A stretch of 64,000 nt of DNA from Mycolicibacter heraklionensis. Lineage in GTDB: Bacteria; Actinomycetota; Actinomycetes; Mycobacteriales; Mycobacteriaceae. The notes below the pieces were generated by a model, which ran no database searches, was not told where the DNA came from, and saw only the letters and a program-made list of their open reading frames with translations. The stretch is from NCBI GenBank assembly GCA_001673575.1, contig LZME01000116.1:44087-108086 (forward strand), given 5' to 3'. This document shows, piece after piece, positions 15,722-26,815 of this stretch. A program made the position numbers and the translations under genes. The first letter of the stretch is position 1. Each line of letters opens with the position of its first letter.

Positions 15722-17179
15722 GTGACAGCGACCGTGAGCCACGACCTGGCCGTCGCCGGGGGCGGGGTGCTGCTGATCGCAGCGGTCCTGATCGTGGTCG
15801 GGCGCGCACTGGCACGACGGGGGGCCAGCCCGTTGGTCACCCGCAAGATCCCGCACGCGCTGTGCGGGTTGCTCGCCGCCCTGGCGGCCTTCCAGTTATC
15901 GCACGGCGTGGTGGTGGCCGGCGTGCTGGCGGCGGCGACGGTGGCCTTGACGGTCATCGTGGAGCGCGGCCTGATCCCGGTGCCCGGCGTCTTCGACGGC
16001 ACCCGGTCGCGCGACTACGGACTGGTGGGCTTCGCCGCCGGGGCGTTGATCGCGGTACTGGCGTTCTGGCCGGATCGGGTCGCCATCGCAGCCGGCGTGG
16101 TGGTGCTGGGGCTGGCCGACGCCGGCGCGGCGCTGATCGGGGACCGCTACGGCAGGCACCGGGTCGAAGCCGGTGGCGGGGTGCGCTCGCTGGAGGGGTC
16201 GGTGGCCTTCGTGGTCATCGCGTTCGCCGTCTCGTGGGTATTCTGCCGGGTCGGTCTTGAACTGAATACGTTTATGGCGGTGTCGGTTTCGCTGTTCGTC
16301 GCGATGACCACCGCCGCGGTGGAACTTCTGGTGCTGCCCGCGGCAGACAACCTGCTGATCACGCCGTGGGTCGCGCTGCTGCTGCACGTGGCGCGGGAGC
16401 TGTCGACCGACGACGCGCTGCGGTGGCTGGCCGCGGTGGTATTCGGCTGCGCCATCGTGCCGTTCATGCTTCGGATGCGCTGGCTGGATCTACCCGGCGC
16501 ACTCGGTGGCGGCCTGATCGCGGGAGTGGCCGTCGGCCTCGGCGGGTGGGCGTGGATCATCCCGGCCGCGTTGTTCTTCTCGCTGACCAGCTTGCTCACC
16601 GCGTATCGCCGCCCGGTCCGGACCGGGGGTATGCGCACCATGAGCCAGGTCGCGGTGAACGCCGGCCTTCCGGTGCTGGTTCCGGTGATCGGCTATGCGT
16701 TCACCGGAAACCCGCTGTGGTACGCCGTGTCGATCGGCGGGATCGCGGCCGGTATCGCCGATTCCTGGGCCTCGGAGATCGGCCGATTCTCGTCCCATGA
16801 GCCGCTGTCGCTGCGCACCTGGGCCCGGGTGCCCAAGGGCACCTCGGGAGCGGTATCCCCGCTCGGTTCGGGCGCGACGGTGCTGGGGGCGCTGGCCGTC
16901 GGCGCGTTCGGCGCCCTGTTCGGCGGGCTCGCAATGGTGCCGGTCGGTCTGGCGGCCGGCGTTGCCGGTTCCCTGCTCGACACCCTGATCGGCGCCACCG
17001 TGCAGGCCCGCTTCGTCTGCGCGACGTGCGGAGCCACGGTGGAAGACGACCTGCACTGCGGCGCGCCGACGCAGCCTTCCACCGGCTGGCGGTGGGTGGG
17101 CAACGACGCGGTCAACGCCTGCGCGAACGTGGCCGGGATGGTGGTGGGATACGGGGTTTTCGCGCTTCTCGTGGGTTGA
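15722..17179 (+). CDS. Polytopic membrane protein: phytol/dolichol-kinase-like domain fused to DUF92
   Basis: This 485-residue protein has about 12 hydrophobic segments. The N-terminal half (about 1-230) resembles the SEC59/VTE5 class of CTP-dependent polyprenol/phytol kinases: TRKIPHALCGLLAAL, then GLADAGAALIGDRYGRH and GGVRSLEGSVAFVV. The C-terminal half (about 235-485) is DUF92 (TMEM19/VTE6), the phytyl-phosphate kinase family: ADSWASEIGRFS, PKGTSGAVSPLGSGATVLGAL, SLLDTLIGATVQ and a Cys-containing loop CATCGATVEDDLHCG. The two halves would thus catalyse successive phosphorylations of an isoprenol. GTG start 6 bases after the upstream stop. I know of no such gene at this place in M. tuberculosis. 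Substrate is unknown. Confidence 0.82.
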   Translation: MTATVSHDLAVAGGGVLLIAAVLIVVGRALARRGASPLVTRKIPHALCGLLAALAAFQLSHGVVVAGVLAAATVALTVIVERGLIPVPGVFDGTRSRDYGLVGFAAGALIAVLAFWPDRVAIAAGVVVLGLADAGAALIGDRYGRHRVEAGGGVRSLEGSVAFVVIAFAVSWVFCRVGLELNTFMAVSVSLFVAMTTAAVELLVLPAADNLLITPWVALLLHVARELSTDDALRWLAAVVFGCAIVPFMLRMRWLDLPGALGGGLIAGVAVGLGGWAWIIPAALFFSLTSLLTAYRRPVRTGGMRTMSQVAVNAGLPVLVPVIGYAFTGNPLWYAVSIGGIAAGIADSWASEIGRFSSHEPLSLRTWARVPKGTSGAVSPLGSGATVLGALAVGAFGALFGGLAMVPVGLAAGVAGSLLDTLIGATVQARFVCATCGATVEDDLHCGAPTQPSTGWRWVGNDAVNACANVAGMVVGYGVFALLVG

Positions 17180-17188
17180 GCGCACTGG

Positions 17189-17527
17189 TCACGAATCGAG
17201 CGCGTCGAGCTGATGCGGGCAATATGTCCGCGCGGCGATGGTCACGAACATCGCCGCGCCGTGCAGAGTCAATGCCGGGTCAGCAGCGCGCAGGTCATTG
17301 AGCACTTGCAGAGCCGTTTCGCCGTGATTGGCCAATCGGCACACCGTTTTGCCGGCCTCGACAGCGCCGTTGTCGTCGGGGTAGGCGATCCCCGCCTTCT
17401 GCAGCTCGGCGAGGAAGGCTGAATCGTCGCCCGTCGGGTCGGCCGCATCACTGGGCTCCGCGTGCACGGGCACGGCGAGCCCGATCCCCGTCGCGATACC
17501 GAGAAGCACCAACCGCAACGTCCTCAC
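17189..17527 (-). CDS. DUF732 secreted protein
   Basis: This is a small exported protein of about 112 residues. It has a signal peptide (VRTLRLVLLGIATGIGLAVPVHA, cleavage before EPSDAAD) and a mature DUF732 domain. That domain contains FLAELQKAGIAYPDD, the first Cys in GKTVCRLA and the second Cys in ARTYCPHQLDAL near the end; the two probably form a disulfide. DUF732 proteins are abundant in mycobacteria and have no known function. The GTG at 17527 lies 7 bases beyond the PPE stop; an ATG at 17548 would overlap the PPE gene. It is convergent with the kinase-fusion gene, 9 bases apart. Confidence 0.85.
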   Translation of the reverse strand: MRTLRLVLLGIATGIGLAVPVHAEPSDAADPTGDDSAFLAELQKAGIAYPDDNGAVEAGKTVCRLANHGETALQVLNDLRAADPALTLHGAAMFVTIAARTYCPHQLDALDS

Positions 17528-17534
17528 GTCGCCA

Positions 17535-18890
17535 CTATGGTGCCGCATAGTCGCGGCCGTTCGTGCCTGCCTGACCGGGAAGCACCGCGGCCTCGTCCTC
17601 GTCCAGCACGTGAACCGCGTGGATACCGGGTTTCAAGGTCAGCTCCGCAACGAGGTCATCGAGCCCGGCTTCATCGACCGTCCAGTGCTGCACCGCATCG
17701 GGCTGCTCCTGCAGACACTCGATGACGCGGTCGAGTTGAACCGGCTCCTTGAGTCGCTTGGCGGTGGGTACCTTCGATGGGACTTTGGCCGAGCTGACGA
17801 CCCGAGCGACCGGGCTGCCCAGCATGCCGCCCGTCATCGCGCCCAATGCCGCCTCGGTGGGCAGGGCCGCCGGCAATCCGGGTGCCGGAGCCGCTGTCGC
17901 GCCGGCGCCCGGGAGGGCCGCGGAGGCCAGCCTGATGGCCGGGGTGGCGCCTGCCCAGCTCGGTGGCACCGACAGCGCCCCGACCGCCGGGGCGCTGCCC
18001 ACACTGCCCGAGACGGTGGTTGTGCCACCGCCAGCCGGGGATCTCAGTCCCGGCCCGGAAAGGCCGGCCTGTAGCGGCGACTTCGAGACGGTGACCACCG
18101 GTGCTCGGTAGAAGTTCTTGAACTGCCCGATGCCTAGGCTGGTCGTGCTGTTGACGACGTTGGTCCAGGTCGCTTGGTTGCCCACGGTCTGGGCCAAACC
18201 GAAGAATGCCTCCCACAGGGCCGATGCAGGTGCTCCCAGCAATGCCTCCCAGAAACTCTCGTAGCCCGCGGTGAGGTCGTTGATGAGATCGAGGATCGGC
18301 TGCAGGGCGCCCGCCGCAGCGGCACCAGGCGCATTGGTGGCCTGCGCGCCGCCGCTGCTGGTTTGAGGTGGTTTGGTGAACAGCGTCAACCGGGTCCCGG
18401 TGGCGGTCGACGCGTTGGCGTAACCGATCATCGCGACGACATCTTGCGCCCACATCTGTCCGTACTGAGCTTCGGTGGCTGCGATCGCCGCGGAGTTCTG
18501 CCCGACGAAGTTGGTTGCCATTAGCGACATCAGCTGACTGCGGTTGGCCGCGATCATCGCGGGTGGCACAGTGGCCGCGAGCACCGCCTCATAGGCCGCG
18601 GCGGCGGCCCGGGCCTCGGCCGCGGCCTGCGCTGCCTGACCGGCCGTGGTCGACAGCCAGATCAGATAAGGCGCGACGGCGGCCGCCATGGACACCGACG
18701 AAGGCCCCAGCCACGCCTCGCCGGCCAGCCCAGCGATCACCGAGCCATAGGCAGCCGCCGACGAGTTCAGCTCCGCGGCCAACAGGTCCCACGCGGTGGC
18801 CGCCTCCAGCAGTGATCCGGCACCCGGTCCGGTATGGATCTGACCGGAGATGATCTCCGGCGGCCGCGCGGCGAAATCCCCAAGGACCAT
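17535..18890 (-). CDS. PPE family protein (PPE-SVP subgroup) with unusual C-terminal domain
   Basis: PPE proteins are mycobacterial proteins exported by type VII (ESX) systems to the cell surface or outer membrane. The 451-residue protein has the Pro-Pro-Glu motif at residues 10-12, the W60-L-G62 helix turn and the conserved helical domain up to about residue 180. The SVP motif (GALSVPPSWAG) sits in the C-terminal half, placing it in the PPE-SVP subgroup. After it comes an atypical tail of about 70 residues rich in acidic residues and Val/Leu (LDRVIECLQEQPDAVQHW, KPGIHAVHVLDEDE). No PE partner gene lies alongside. A second PPE gene is 33 bases upstream. Confidence 0.92.
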   Translation of the reverse strand: MVLGDFAARPPEIISGQIHTGPGAGSLLEAATAWDLLAAELNSSAAAYGSVIAGLAGEAWLGPSSVSMAAAVAPYLIWLSTTAGQAAQAAAEARAAAAAYEAVLAATVPPAMIAANRSQLMSLMATNFVGQNSAAIAATEAQYGQMWAQDVVAMIGYANASTATGTRLTLFTKPPQTSSGGAQATNAPGAAAAGALQPILDLINDLTAGYESFWEALLGAPASALWEAFFGLAQTVGNQATWTNVVNSTTSLGIGQFKNFYRAPVVTVSKSPLQAGLSGPGLRSPAGGGTTTVSGSVGSAPAVGALSVPPSWAGATPAIRLASAALPGAGATAAPAPGLPAALPTEAALGAMTGGMLGSPVARVVSSAKVPSKVPTAKRLKEPVQLDRVIECLQEQPDAVQHWTVDEAGLDDLVAELTLKPGIHAVHVLDEDEAAVLPGQAGTNGRDYAAP

Positions 18891-18923
18891 TGCTCTTTCC
18901 TTCCTTAGCCCCGTAGCCGAGGG

Positions 18924-20189
18924 CTATGTCCGGTTCGGCGGGATGACGATGACGGTGGATGTGGTGGCGATTTCCTCGGCAACCTCCTCGCTGGTGAGGC
19001 GGCCGGACCCGCCAGCGAGCACGCGGCTGACCGGGCGGCCGGCCACGCGGGCGCCCGCGGGCGCACTCCGGCCTGCCGGCCCCGACATCGCCGTAGTGGC
19101 ACTCCCTCCGAGCGCCCGCCCGGCGACGCTCGACAGGGCCATCTCGCCGAACATGGCACTCTGCGCCTCGCCGGCAAGCGCAGGACCGGTGCTGGCCGCT
19201 ACTTCATCGAAGGCCGTGGTCACCGCACGGATCGCGGGCACGGTCGCGGCCCAATTCTGCGGAACAGACAGCGATCCGATCAGCCCCGCCCGTGCCACCA
19301 CTGCCGTCGGCGTCGCCAGGTGCGGGAATGACTTGGTCAGCAGCTCGCTGGAGAGCAGCGGCGTCAGGAGGCCCGTCGGAAGCTTGGGATTGAGGAACGG
19401 CCCCAGACTTTGTATGCCGGTGCCCAGGTTGGGAATACTGATGCTGACCTGCCACCAGCTCTTCAGCAGACTCGCGAAGCCCAGCGGGGTGTAGGGCCCC
19501 GAAATCGTGTTGATGAGATTGGTCAGAGTGTTCATGATTTCGGTCAGTCCGGCCCCAGGCGTCGTGGGCGCAGCAGCGCCGGCGGCAAGGCTGTGCACGG
19601 CGGCGGCCGCGGAACCGGCGGCCGACGCCATCGCGTTCGGCGCAGCGGATTGGCCGGCACCGTCGGTGGTGGGTGGCGGTGAGGCAAACATCCCCAGCCG
19701 GGTCGCGGCCGCGGAGGCTGCGGCATAGCCGTACATCGCCACGGCATCCTGGGCCCACATCTCGGCATAGTGCGCTTCGGCGGCGGCGATTGCCGCGGTG
19801 TTTTGCCCCAGAATGTTGGTCGCGATCAATGTCGCGGTCAGAATCCGGTTGTCCACGATCACCGGCGGTGGCACCGTCGCCGCAAAGGCGGCCTCGTAGG
19901 CGCCTGCCGCCGACTTGGCCTGCACAGCGGTCCGCTCGGCCTGCACCGCCGTGGCAGCCAGCCACGCCGCATACGGTCCCGCCGCGGCCGCCATCGACTC
20001 CGACGAGGGGCCATGCCAACCCGCGCTCGTCAAGTCTGAGATCACCGTCTCATAAGAGGCTGCCGCGGAATGCAGCTCAGTGGCCAACCCCGCCCAGGCA
20101 CTGGCGACGGCAAGCATGGGCGCCGAACCGGGCCCGGAATAGATTCTGCCGGAGTTGATTTCGGGCGGTAAAGCTCCGAAGTCGACCAA
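18924..20189 (-). CDS. PPE family protein (PPE-SVP subgroup)
   Basis: This PPE protein of about 421 residues starts from a TTG at 20189, giving [20 protein letters not shown], the classical PPE opening. PPE is at residues 8-10 and WHG at 58-60. AGGG lies 4 bases before the TTG. The frame stays open to an ATG at 20240, but that would add 17 residues that PPE proteins lack. The conserved helical domain extends to about residue 180, followed by a Gly/Ala/Pro linker and the SVP motif [11 protein letters not shown]. The C-terminus ends [15 protein letters not shown]. It forms a same-strand pair with the downstream PPE gene. Probable export by an ESX system is family knowledge. Confidence 0.9.
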   Translation of the reverse strand: MVDFGALPPEINSGRIYSGPGSAPMLAVASAWAGLATELHSAAASYETVISDLTSAGWHGPSSESMAAAAGPYAAWLAATAVQAERTAVQAKSAAGAYEAAFAATVPPPVIVDNRILTATLIATNILGQNTAAIAAAEAHYAEMWAQDAVAMYGYAAASAAATRLGMFASPPPTTDGAGQSAAPNAMASAAGSAAAAVHSLAAGAAAPTTPGAGLTEIMNTLTNLINTISGPYTPLGFASLLKSWWQVSISIPNLGTGIQSLGPFLNPKLPTGLLTPLLSSELLTKSFPHLATPTAVVARAGLIGSLSVPQNWAATVPAIRAVTTAFDEVAASTGPALAGEAQSAMFGEMALSSVAGRALGGSATTAMSGPAGRSAPAGARVAGRPVSRVLAGGSGRLTSEEVAEEIATTSTVIVIPPNRT

Positions 20190-20426
20190 CCAACCCTGAA
20201 CACCCACCTGAACATTCCTCCGCGTCACGAAGGACTGCATGACTGGCAGTCCGGCACCCGATCCCCCCGCAGGGACCGTTGGCCGTCATTGACTCGTGAC
20301 CGCGGTTCTGGCGACCCCACCGCCTCGTCGCGTCCACATGTCGGCGACACGCCCAAAACTACGCGCAGTCTCCAAACACTTGGCAGTTTCCCCGAAATTG
20401 CACCTGCCGGGCCCGCCGTGCCGCCG

Positions 20427-21821
20427 TCAGAAGTTGATCATGTGGCCGGTCAGGCCGTGGAAGCACTCCTGCAGCGCCTCGGACATGGTCGGGTGGGTGT
20501 GTACGTTGCGGGCCAGCTCGTTGGCTGTCAGATCCCACTTCTGCGCCAGGGTCAGCTCCGGCAGCAACTCCGACACATCGTGGCCGACCAGGTGCCCGCC
20601 GATCAGCTCGCCGTAGCGGGCGTCGGCGATCAACTTCACGAACCCGCTCGGGTCTCCGACGCCGTGCGCCTTGCCATTGGCGGTGAACGGGAATTTGACC
20701 ACCTTGACGTCGTAGCCCTCGGCCTTGGCCTGCTCCTCGGTGAGCCCGAAGCTGGCTACCTGCGGCTGGCAGAAGGTGGCCCGCGGCATCATCCGGTAGT
20801 CACCCAGCGACATGGTTTCGGCGCCGCCGATGGTCTCGGCGGCCACCACGCCCTGCGCCTCGGCGACGTGCGCCAACTGCAGCAGTCCGGTGACGTCACC
20901 GATGGCATAGATGTGCGGCACCGAGGTCTGCAGGTACTCGCCGACACCGATGGCGCGGCGCTCGGTCAGCGCGACGCCCGCCGCCTCCAGCCCATAGCCG
21001 TCGACGTTGGGGGCAAATCCGATGGCCTGCAACACCTTATCGGCCTGCAGCGTTTCGGTCTGACCGTCCTTGCTGACCACCACCGACACCGTGGATCCGT
21101 CATCGGTGATGGACTCGACCTTGGTTCCGGTGCGGATCTTGACGCCGAGTTTCTTGAACTGCTTCTCGATCTCCTTGGACACATCGGCGTCCTCGTTGGG
21201 CAGCGCGCGCGGCAGGAACTCCACCACGGTGACGTCCACGCCGTAGTTGGCCAGCACGTAGGAGAACTCCATGCCGATCGCCCCGGCACCGGCGATGATG
21301 ATCGAGCTGGGCAGCTCCCGGCTCAGGATCAGCTGCTCGTAGGTGACCACGTTGTCCGACAGCGAGGTGCCCGGCACCAGTCGGGTGCTCGACCCGGTGG
21401 CAATGATCGCGTTGGCGAACGTAACCGTCTCGGTACCACCGTCATTGAGCGCCACCGACAGCGTGTTCGGATCGGTGAACGTGCCGTAGCCGTGGATCTC
21501 GGTGATCTTGTTCTTCTTCATCAGGAAGTGCACGCCGGCCACCCGGCCCTCCGCGACCTTGCGGCTGCGGTCGAACGCGGCACCGTAGTCGAAGGTGGCG
21601 GTGCCGCTGATCCCGAACGTGGCGGCCTCCCGCGAGAAGATATGCGCCAGCTCGGCATTGCGCAGCAGCGCCTTCGAGGGAATGCAGCCGACGTTGAGGC
21701 AGACCCCGCCCCAGTACTTCGGCTCGATGATGGCGGTGTTCAAGCCCAGCTGGGCGGCGCGAATGGCCGCTACATATCCGCCGGGACCAGCTCCGAGAAC
21801 GACGACGTCAAAGTGGGTCAC
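20427..21821 (-). CDS. lpdC: Dihydrolipoamide dehydrogenase
   Basis: Lpd is the FAD-containing E3 enzyme that reoxidises dihydrolipoamide with NAD+. In mycobacteria it serves pyruvate dehydrogenase, branched-chain ketoacid dehydrogenase and the AhpD/AhpC peroxidase system. The 464-residue protein has the FAD motif [12 protein letters not shown] (residues 8-19), the redox pair Cys41/Cys46 in [14 protein letters not shown], the NAD motif [15 protein letters not shown], and the catalytic His in [11 protein letters not shown] near the end. The GTG at 21821 gives the same start and length as Rv0462; the frame to 21830 adds three residues. A purine-rich TAGGGTGGGG lies upstream. Confidence 0.96.
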   Translation of the reverse strand: MTHFDVVVLGAGPGGYVAAIRAAQLGLNTAIIEPKYWGGVCLNVGCIPSKALLRNAELAHIFSREAATFGISGTATFDYGAAFDRSRKVAEGRVAGVHFLMKKNKITEIHGYGTFTDPNTLSVALNDGGTETVTFANAIIATGSSTRLVPGTSLSDNVVTYEQLILSRELPSSIIIAGAGAIGMEFSYVLANYGVDVTVVEFLPRALPNEDADVSKEIEKQFKKLGVKIRTGTKVESITDDGSTVSVVVSKDGQTETLQADKVLQAIGFAPNVDGYGLEAAGVALTERRAIGVGEYLQTSVPHIYAIGDVTGLLQLAHVAEAQGVVAAETIGGAETMSLGDYRMMPRATFCQPQVASFGLTEEQAKAEGYDVKVVKFPFTANGKAHGVGDPSGFVKLIADARYGELIGGHLVGHDVSELLPELTLAQKWDLTANELARNVHTHPTMSEALQECFHGLTGHMINF

Positions 21822-21855
21822 GTGCCCCACCCTAACGGGCCAGCGTCGCGGTGGC

Positions 21856-22404
21856 TCAGTACGGGATGATTCCGGCGACGCAGCGACTCACATGCTGGCA
21901 GTAGTAATGCCCGTAGAGCGGCGCAGCGGCGACCGCGGCGGCGAACACCGCCGACATCAACGCGATTGCCACCGCAGACACCAGCGGTTTCTCCCCCACC
22001 ATCGCCACAATCAGCCCGGCGACCACACACACCACGGCAAAGATCAGCGTCACGAAGACGGCTGGCGTCTTGTCGGCCAGGCCGTACCACCAGGAGAACA
22101 GTCCCAGGCCGATCCCGGCGGCCGGAATCCACACCGCTAACAGCATCAGGGCCAGCTGCCACCACTTCAGAAATTGGTATTGGCCGGTGAGGACCACCGG
22201 TTTGGGTGGTTTTGCCGGCGGCAGCGCGGATGCCGGCGCGGGGCTGTCCGGGTCGGGCCACGGAATCGGCTCGTCACCGGCGTTGGGTTCGTCCAGCGTC
22301 TCGGCCGGCCCGGGCAGCGGGACCGGGTGCGGCCCGGTGTCGAAGATCGGCGCCATATGCGGCTCGGTCATGGGCAGCGAACCGGTGTCGGTGGTCTCAG
22401 GCAC
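21856..22404 (-). CDS. Proline-rich membrane protein (Rv0461-like)
   Basis: This 182-residue protein has a Pro/Asp-rich cytoplasmic N-terminus of about 70 residues. Three hydrophobic segments follow ([65 protein letters not shown]). A short tail has two cysteines in [10 protein letters not shown]. The GTG at 22404 overlaps the upstream stop by 8 bases. Length and position match Rv0461, a conserved mycobacterial membrane protein with no known role. Confidence 0.78.
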   Translation of the reverse strand: MPETTDTGSLPMTEPHMAPIFDTGPHPVPLPGPAETLDEPNAGDEPIPWPDPDSPAPASALPPAKPPKPVVLTGQYQFLKWWQLALMLLAVWIPAAGIGLGLFSWWYGLADKTPAVFVTLIFAVVCVVAGLIVAMVGEKPLVSAVAIALMSAVFAAAVAAAPLYGHYYCQHVSRCVAGIIPY

Positions 22405-22675
22405 CCGACACCGCCTGAATCGCGGCCAGTGCGCCGAACCACCCGACCGCCATCGCGAGCAGAAACGCACCCAGGGCGGTTACCCACCGGCGCGAGGAGA
22501 CGAACACCAGCACCAGGCCCGCGATGCTGGGCGCGCCGAGCACCAGCGTGATCGCGACGTCCGGGCGCAGCGGAGCGGTGATGACCAGGCTCAAGCCGAT
22601 CCCAGCCAAGACGCCGACCGCTACCCCGACCAGCATGGCGCTGCTCAACAACCAGGGGCGTGGCAGCGGAATCAC
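22397..22675 (-). CDS. Small hydrophobic membrane protein (Rv0460-like)
   Basis: This 92-residue protein is almost entirely hydrophobic and has three likely membrane segments (about residues 9-32, 39-60 and 66-88). It corresponds in place to the small hydrophobic protein Rv0460. No motif suggests a function. It overlaps the downstream membrane-protein gene by 8 bases and lies 29 bases after the DUF779 gene on the same strand, so the string DUF779 - this gene - Rv0461-like is probably one transcript. Confidence 0.72.
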   Translation of the reverse strand: MIPLPRPWLLSSAMLVGVAVGVLAGIGLSLVITAPLRPDVAITLVLGAPSIAGLVLVFVSSRRWVTALGAFLLAMAVGWFGALAAIQAVSGA

Positions 22676-22704
22676 ACCACCAGATTTTACGGCGATCGCG
22701 CCGG

Positions 22705-23121
22705 TCAGCGCGGTAACGACCCGGTGATCACCGGGATTGTTTCCAACAGCGTGTTCTCGTCGTCGGTGAAGGCCCGGCTACGCGTCAGGAACCGGATGCC
22801 CTCGGGTGCCTCCAGGCTGAACCCGGCCCCGCGGCCCGGGACCGCGTCGATGATCAGCTGGGTGTGCTTCCAGGCGGCGAACTGTGGACCGGAGATCCAA
22901 ACCGGCACTTCGATGCCGACTCCCCCGTTTTCCAGGTCCAGGACGCCCAGCAGTACGTCGTGCTCGCCGATGATGAAGTCACCGTCGGGGTAGCACATCG
23001 GTGCCGACCCGTCGCAGCAGCCGCCGGACTGGTGGAACATCACCGGACCGTGGCGCGCCACCAGCCGCGCCACCAGTTCGGCGGCCGCGTCGGTGATCAG
23101 CACCCGGTCCGGTGCGCCCAT
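22705..23121 (-). CDS. DUF779 family protein (Rv0459-like)
   Basis: This 138-residue cytoplasmic protein has a conserved Cys/His-rich core: FHQSGGCCDGSAPMCYPDGDF, followed by WISGPQFAAWKHTQLIIDAVPG. The CC-GS-MC pattern suggests metal or redox chemistry. DUF779 genes are regularly found next to acetaldehyde/aldehyde dehydrogenase genes, as here, where the dehydrogenase stop is 30 bases upstream. A role supporting that dehydrogenase is therefore likely, but the mechanism is unknown. The homologue Rv0459 is slightly longer. Confidence 0.86.
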   Translation of the reverse strand: MGAPDRVLITDAAAELVARLVARHGPVMFHQSGGCCDGSAPMCYPDGDFIIGEHDVLLGVLDLENGGVGIEVPVWISGPQFAAWKHTQLIIDAVPGRGAGFSLEAPEGIRFLTRSRAFTDDENTLLETIPVITGSLPR

Positions 23122-23151
23122 CAGGCCGGTGCCTCCATCAGTACGGGCCCA

Positions 23152-24675
<1,524 letters not shown>

Positions 24676-24731
24676 CAATGCTGCTCCTTAGCCGTGGGTG
24701 TTACTCACCTCACACTACCGTCGTGGTCACA

Positions 24732-26783
24732 ATGACTTCCATGCCTGCGCATCCCGCCCGCGACTTTGACGACCCGTACCTGTGGCTGGAGGACGTTACC
24801 GGTGAGCAGGCACTGGCCTGGGTGCGCGCCCACAACGATCCGACCGTCGACGACTTCGCCGGCGACGACTTCGAAGCGATGCGCGCCACCGCGCGCGAGG
24901 TTCTCGACACCGACGCCCGTATCCCCTACGTGCGACGTCGTGGTGAATACCTCTACAACTTCTGGCGTGATGCCACCAACCCGCGCGGCTTGTGGCGACG
25001 CACCACCTTGGACAGCTACCGCACCGACAGCCCGGAATGGGATGTGGTCATCGATCTCGATGAGCTGGCCCGCACCGACGACGAGAATTGGGTCTGGGGC
25101 GGCGCCAATGTGATCGAACCCCACCACACCCGGGCCCTGATATCGCTGTCCCGCGGCGGATCCGACGCCGTGGTGGTACGTGAATTCGACATGGCGACAC
25201 GGGAATTCGTCGGACCCGACGGCCGCGGCTTCGAGCTTCCCGAGGCCAAGACGCGGATCGGCTGGGAGGACGACGACACCGTCTTGGTGGGCACCGATTT
25301 CGGCGCCGACTCGCTGACCGAGTCCGGATACCCCCGGATGGTGAAGCGATGGCGCCGCGGCCAGGATCTGGCGCAGGCGGAGACGGTGTTCACCGGGTCG
25401 GCCACCGATGTGGTGGTCGCCGCGGGCCGCGATCGCACCCCGGGATTCGAACGAACCATGGTGTCGCGCGCGATCGACTTCTTCAACGACGAAGTCTACG
25501 AGTTGCGCGGCCTCCCCGGCCAGCAAGAGCTGATCCGCATCGACGCGCCTACCGACGCCTCGGTCTCGGTACACCGGCAGTGGATCCTGATCGATCTGCG
25601 CACCGACTGGGTCACCGGCACCGCGACCTATCGGGCCGGCTCACTGTTGGCCGCGGACTACGACGAATTCCTTGCCGGCACAGCGCAGTGCAGCGTCATC
25701 TTCGAACCGGACGCCCATACCGCGCTGCATCACTACGCGTGGACCCGCGATCGACTGATCCTGGTCACCCTGCACGACGTGGCCAGCCGGGTGGAGGTGG
25801 TCAGACCCGGCGATTGGCAGCGGCGACCCATCGCTGAGGTACCCGCCAACACCAACACCGTGATCGCGGCCGCCGACGACACCGGCGACGAGATCTTCTT
25901 GGACTCAAGCGGATTCGATCGCCCGTCGCGACTGTTGCACGGCCCCGTGGACGGGACACTGACCGAGATCAAGTCCGCTCCGGCGTTCTTCGATGCCGAC
26001 GGCCTCGACGTCAGCCAGTACTTCGCCACCTCCAAAGACGGCACCGCGATCCCGTACTTCGTGGTGCGCCCGGCAAACGCCACCGGCGCCACACTGCTGG
26101 GCGGCTACGGCGGATTCGAGGTGGCGCGCACCCCGGGTTATGACGGCGTGCTGGGCCGGCTGTGGCTGGAGCGCGGCGGAACCTACGTGCTGGCCAACAT
26201 CCGGGGCGGCGGCGAGTACGGGCCGGGCTGGCACACCCAGGCGATGCGCGCCGGACGGCACCTGGTGGCGGAGGATTTCGCTGCGGTGGCAACCGATCTG
26301 GTAGACCGCGGCATCACCCGTGTCGAGCAGCTCGGCGCGGTGGGCGGTTCCAATGGCGGGCTGCTGATGGGCATCATGCTCACCGCTTACCCACATCTAT
26401 TCGGCGCACTGGTGTGCCAGGTGCCACTGCTGGACATGCGCCGCTACCACCTGCTGCTCGCCGGAGCGTCCTGGGTGGCCGAGTACGGCGACCCGGACGA
26501 CCCCGACGAGTGGGACTTCATCAGTAAGTACTCGCCGTACCAGAACATTTCGGCCGATGCCGACTACCCGCCGGTGCTGATCACCACCTCCACCCGAGAC
26601 GACCGGGTGCACCCGGGGCATGCCCGCAAGATGACAGCGGCACTGCAGGACGCCGGGCATCGGGTCTGGTACTACGAGAACATCGAAGGCGGGCACGGCG
26701 GCGCGGCCGACAACGCGCAGGCGGCGTTCAAGTCAGCGCTGAGCTTCTCATTCCTATGGCGGATGCTGGGCAAGCAAGGCTGA
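24732..26783 (+). CDS. Prolyl oligopeptidase family serine peptidase (Rv0457c-like)
   Basis: This 683-residue S9A peptidase cleaves short proline-containing peptides. The N-terminal region to about residue 70 (DPYLWLEDVTGEQALAWVRAHN) and a beta-propeller to about 400 gate access. The C-terminal alpha/beta hydrolase domain holds the triad Ser540 (GGSNGG), Asp624 (RDDRVHP) and His655 (EGGHGG), with the oxyanion tyrosine in GGYGGFEV. No signal peptide, so it is cytoplasmic. ATG at 24732 is used; a second ATG lies 9 bases later and the frame opens further upstream at 24660. Similar to Rv0457c in place and length. Confidence 0.94.
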   Translation: MTSMPAHPARDFDDPYLWLEDVTGEQALAWVRAHNDPTVDDFAGDDFEAMRATAREVLDTDARIPYVRRRGEYLYNFWRDATNPRGLWRRTTLDSYRTDSPEWDVVIDLDELARTDDENWVWGGANVIEPHHTRALISLSRGGSDAVVVREFDMATREFVGPDGRGFELPEAKTRIGWEDDDTVLVGTDFGADSLTESGYPRMVKRWRRGQDLAQAETVFTGSATDVVVAAGRDRTPGFERTMVSRAIDFFNDEVYELRGLPGQQELIRIDAPTDASVSVHRQWILIDLRTDWVTGTATYRAGSLLAADYDEFLAGTAQCSVIFEPDAHTALHHYAWTRDRLILVTLHDVASRVEVVRPGDWQRRPIAEVPANTNTVIAAADDTGDEIFLDSSGFDRPSRLLHGPVDGTLTEIKSAPAFFDADGLDVSQYFATSKDGTAIPYFVVRPANATGATLLGGYGGFEVARTPGYDGVLGRLWLERGGTYVLANIRGGGEYGPGWHTQAMRAGRHLVAEDFAAVATDLVDRGITRVEQLGAVGGSNGGLLMGIMLTAYPHLFGALVCQVPLLDMRRYHLLLAGASWVAEYGDPDDPDEWDFISKYSPYQNISADADYPPVLITTSTRDDRVHPGHARKMTAALQDAGHRVWYYENIEGGHGGAADNAQAAFKSALSFSFLWRMLGKQG

Positions 26784-26815
26784 CAACGCCGTTCACCCGG
26801 CCGCGGGCTTGGAAG

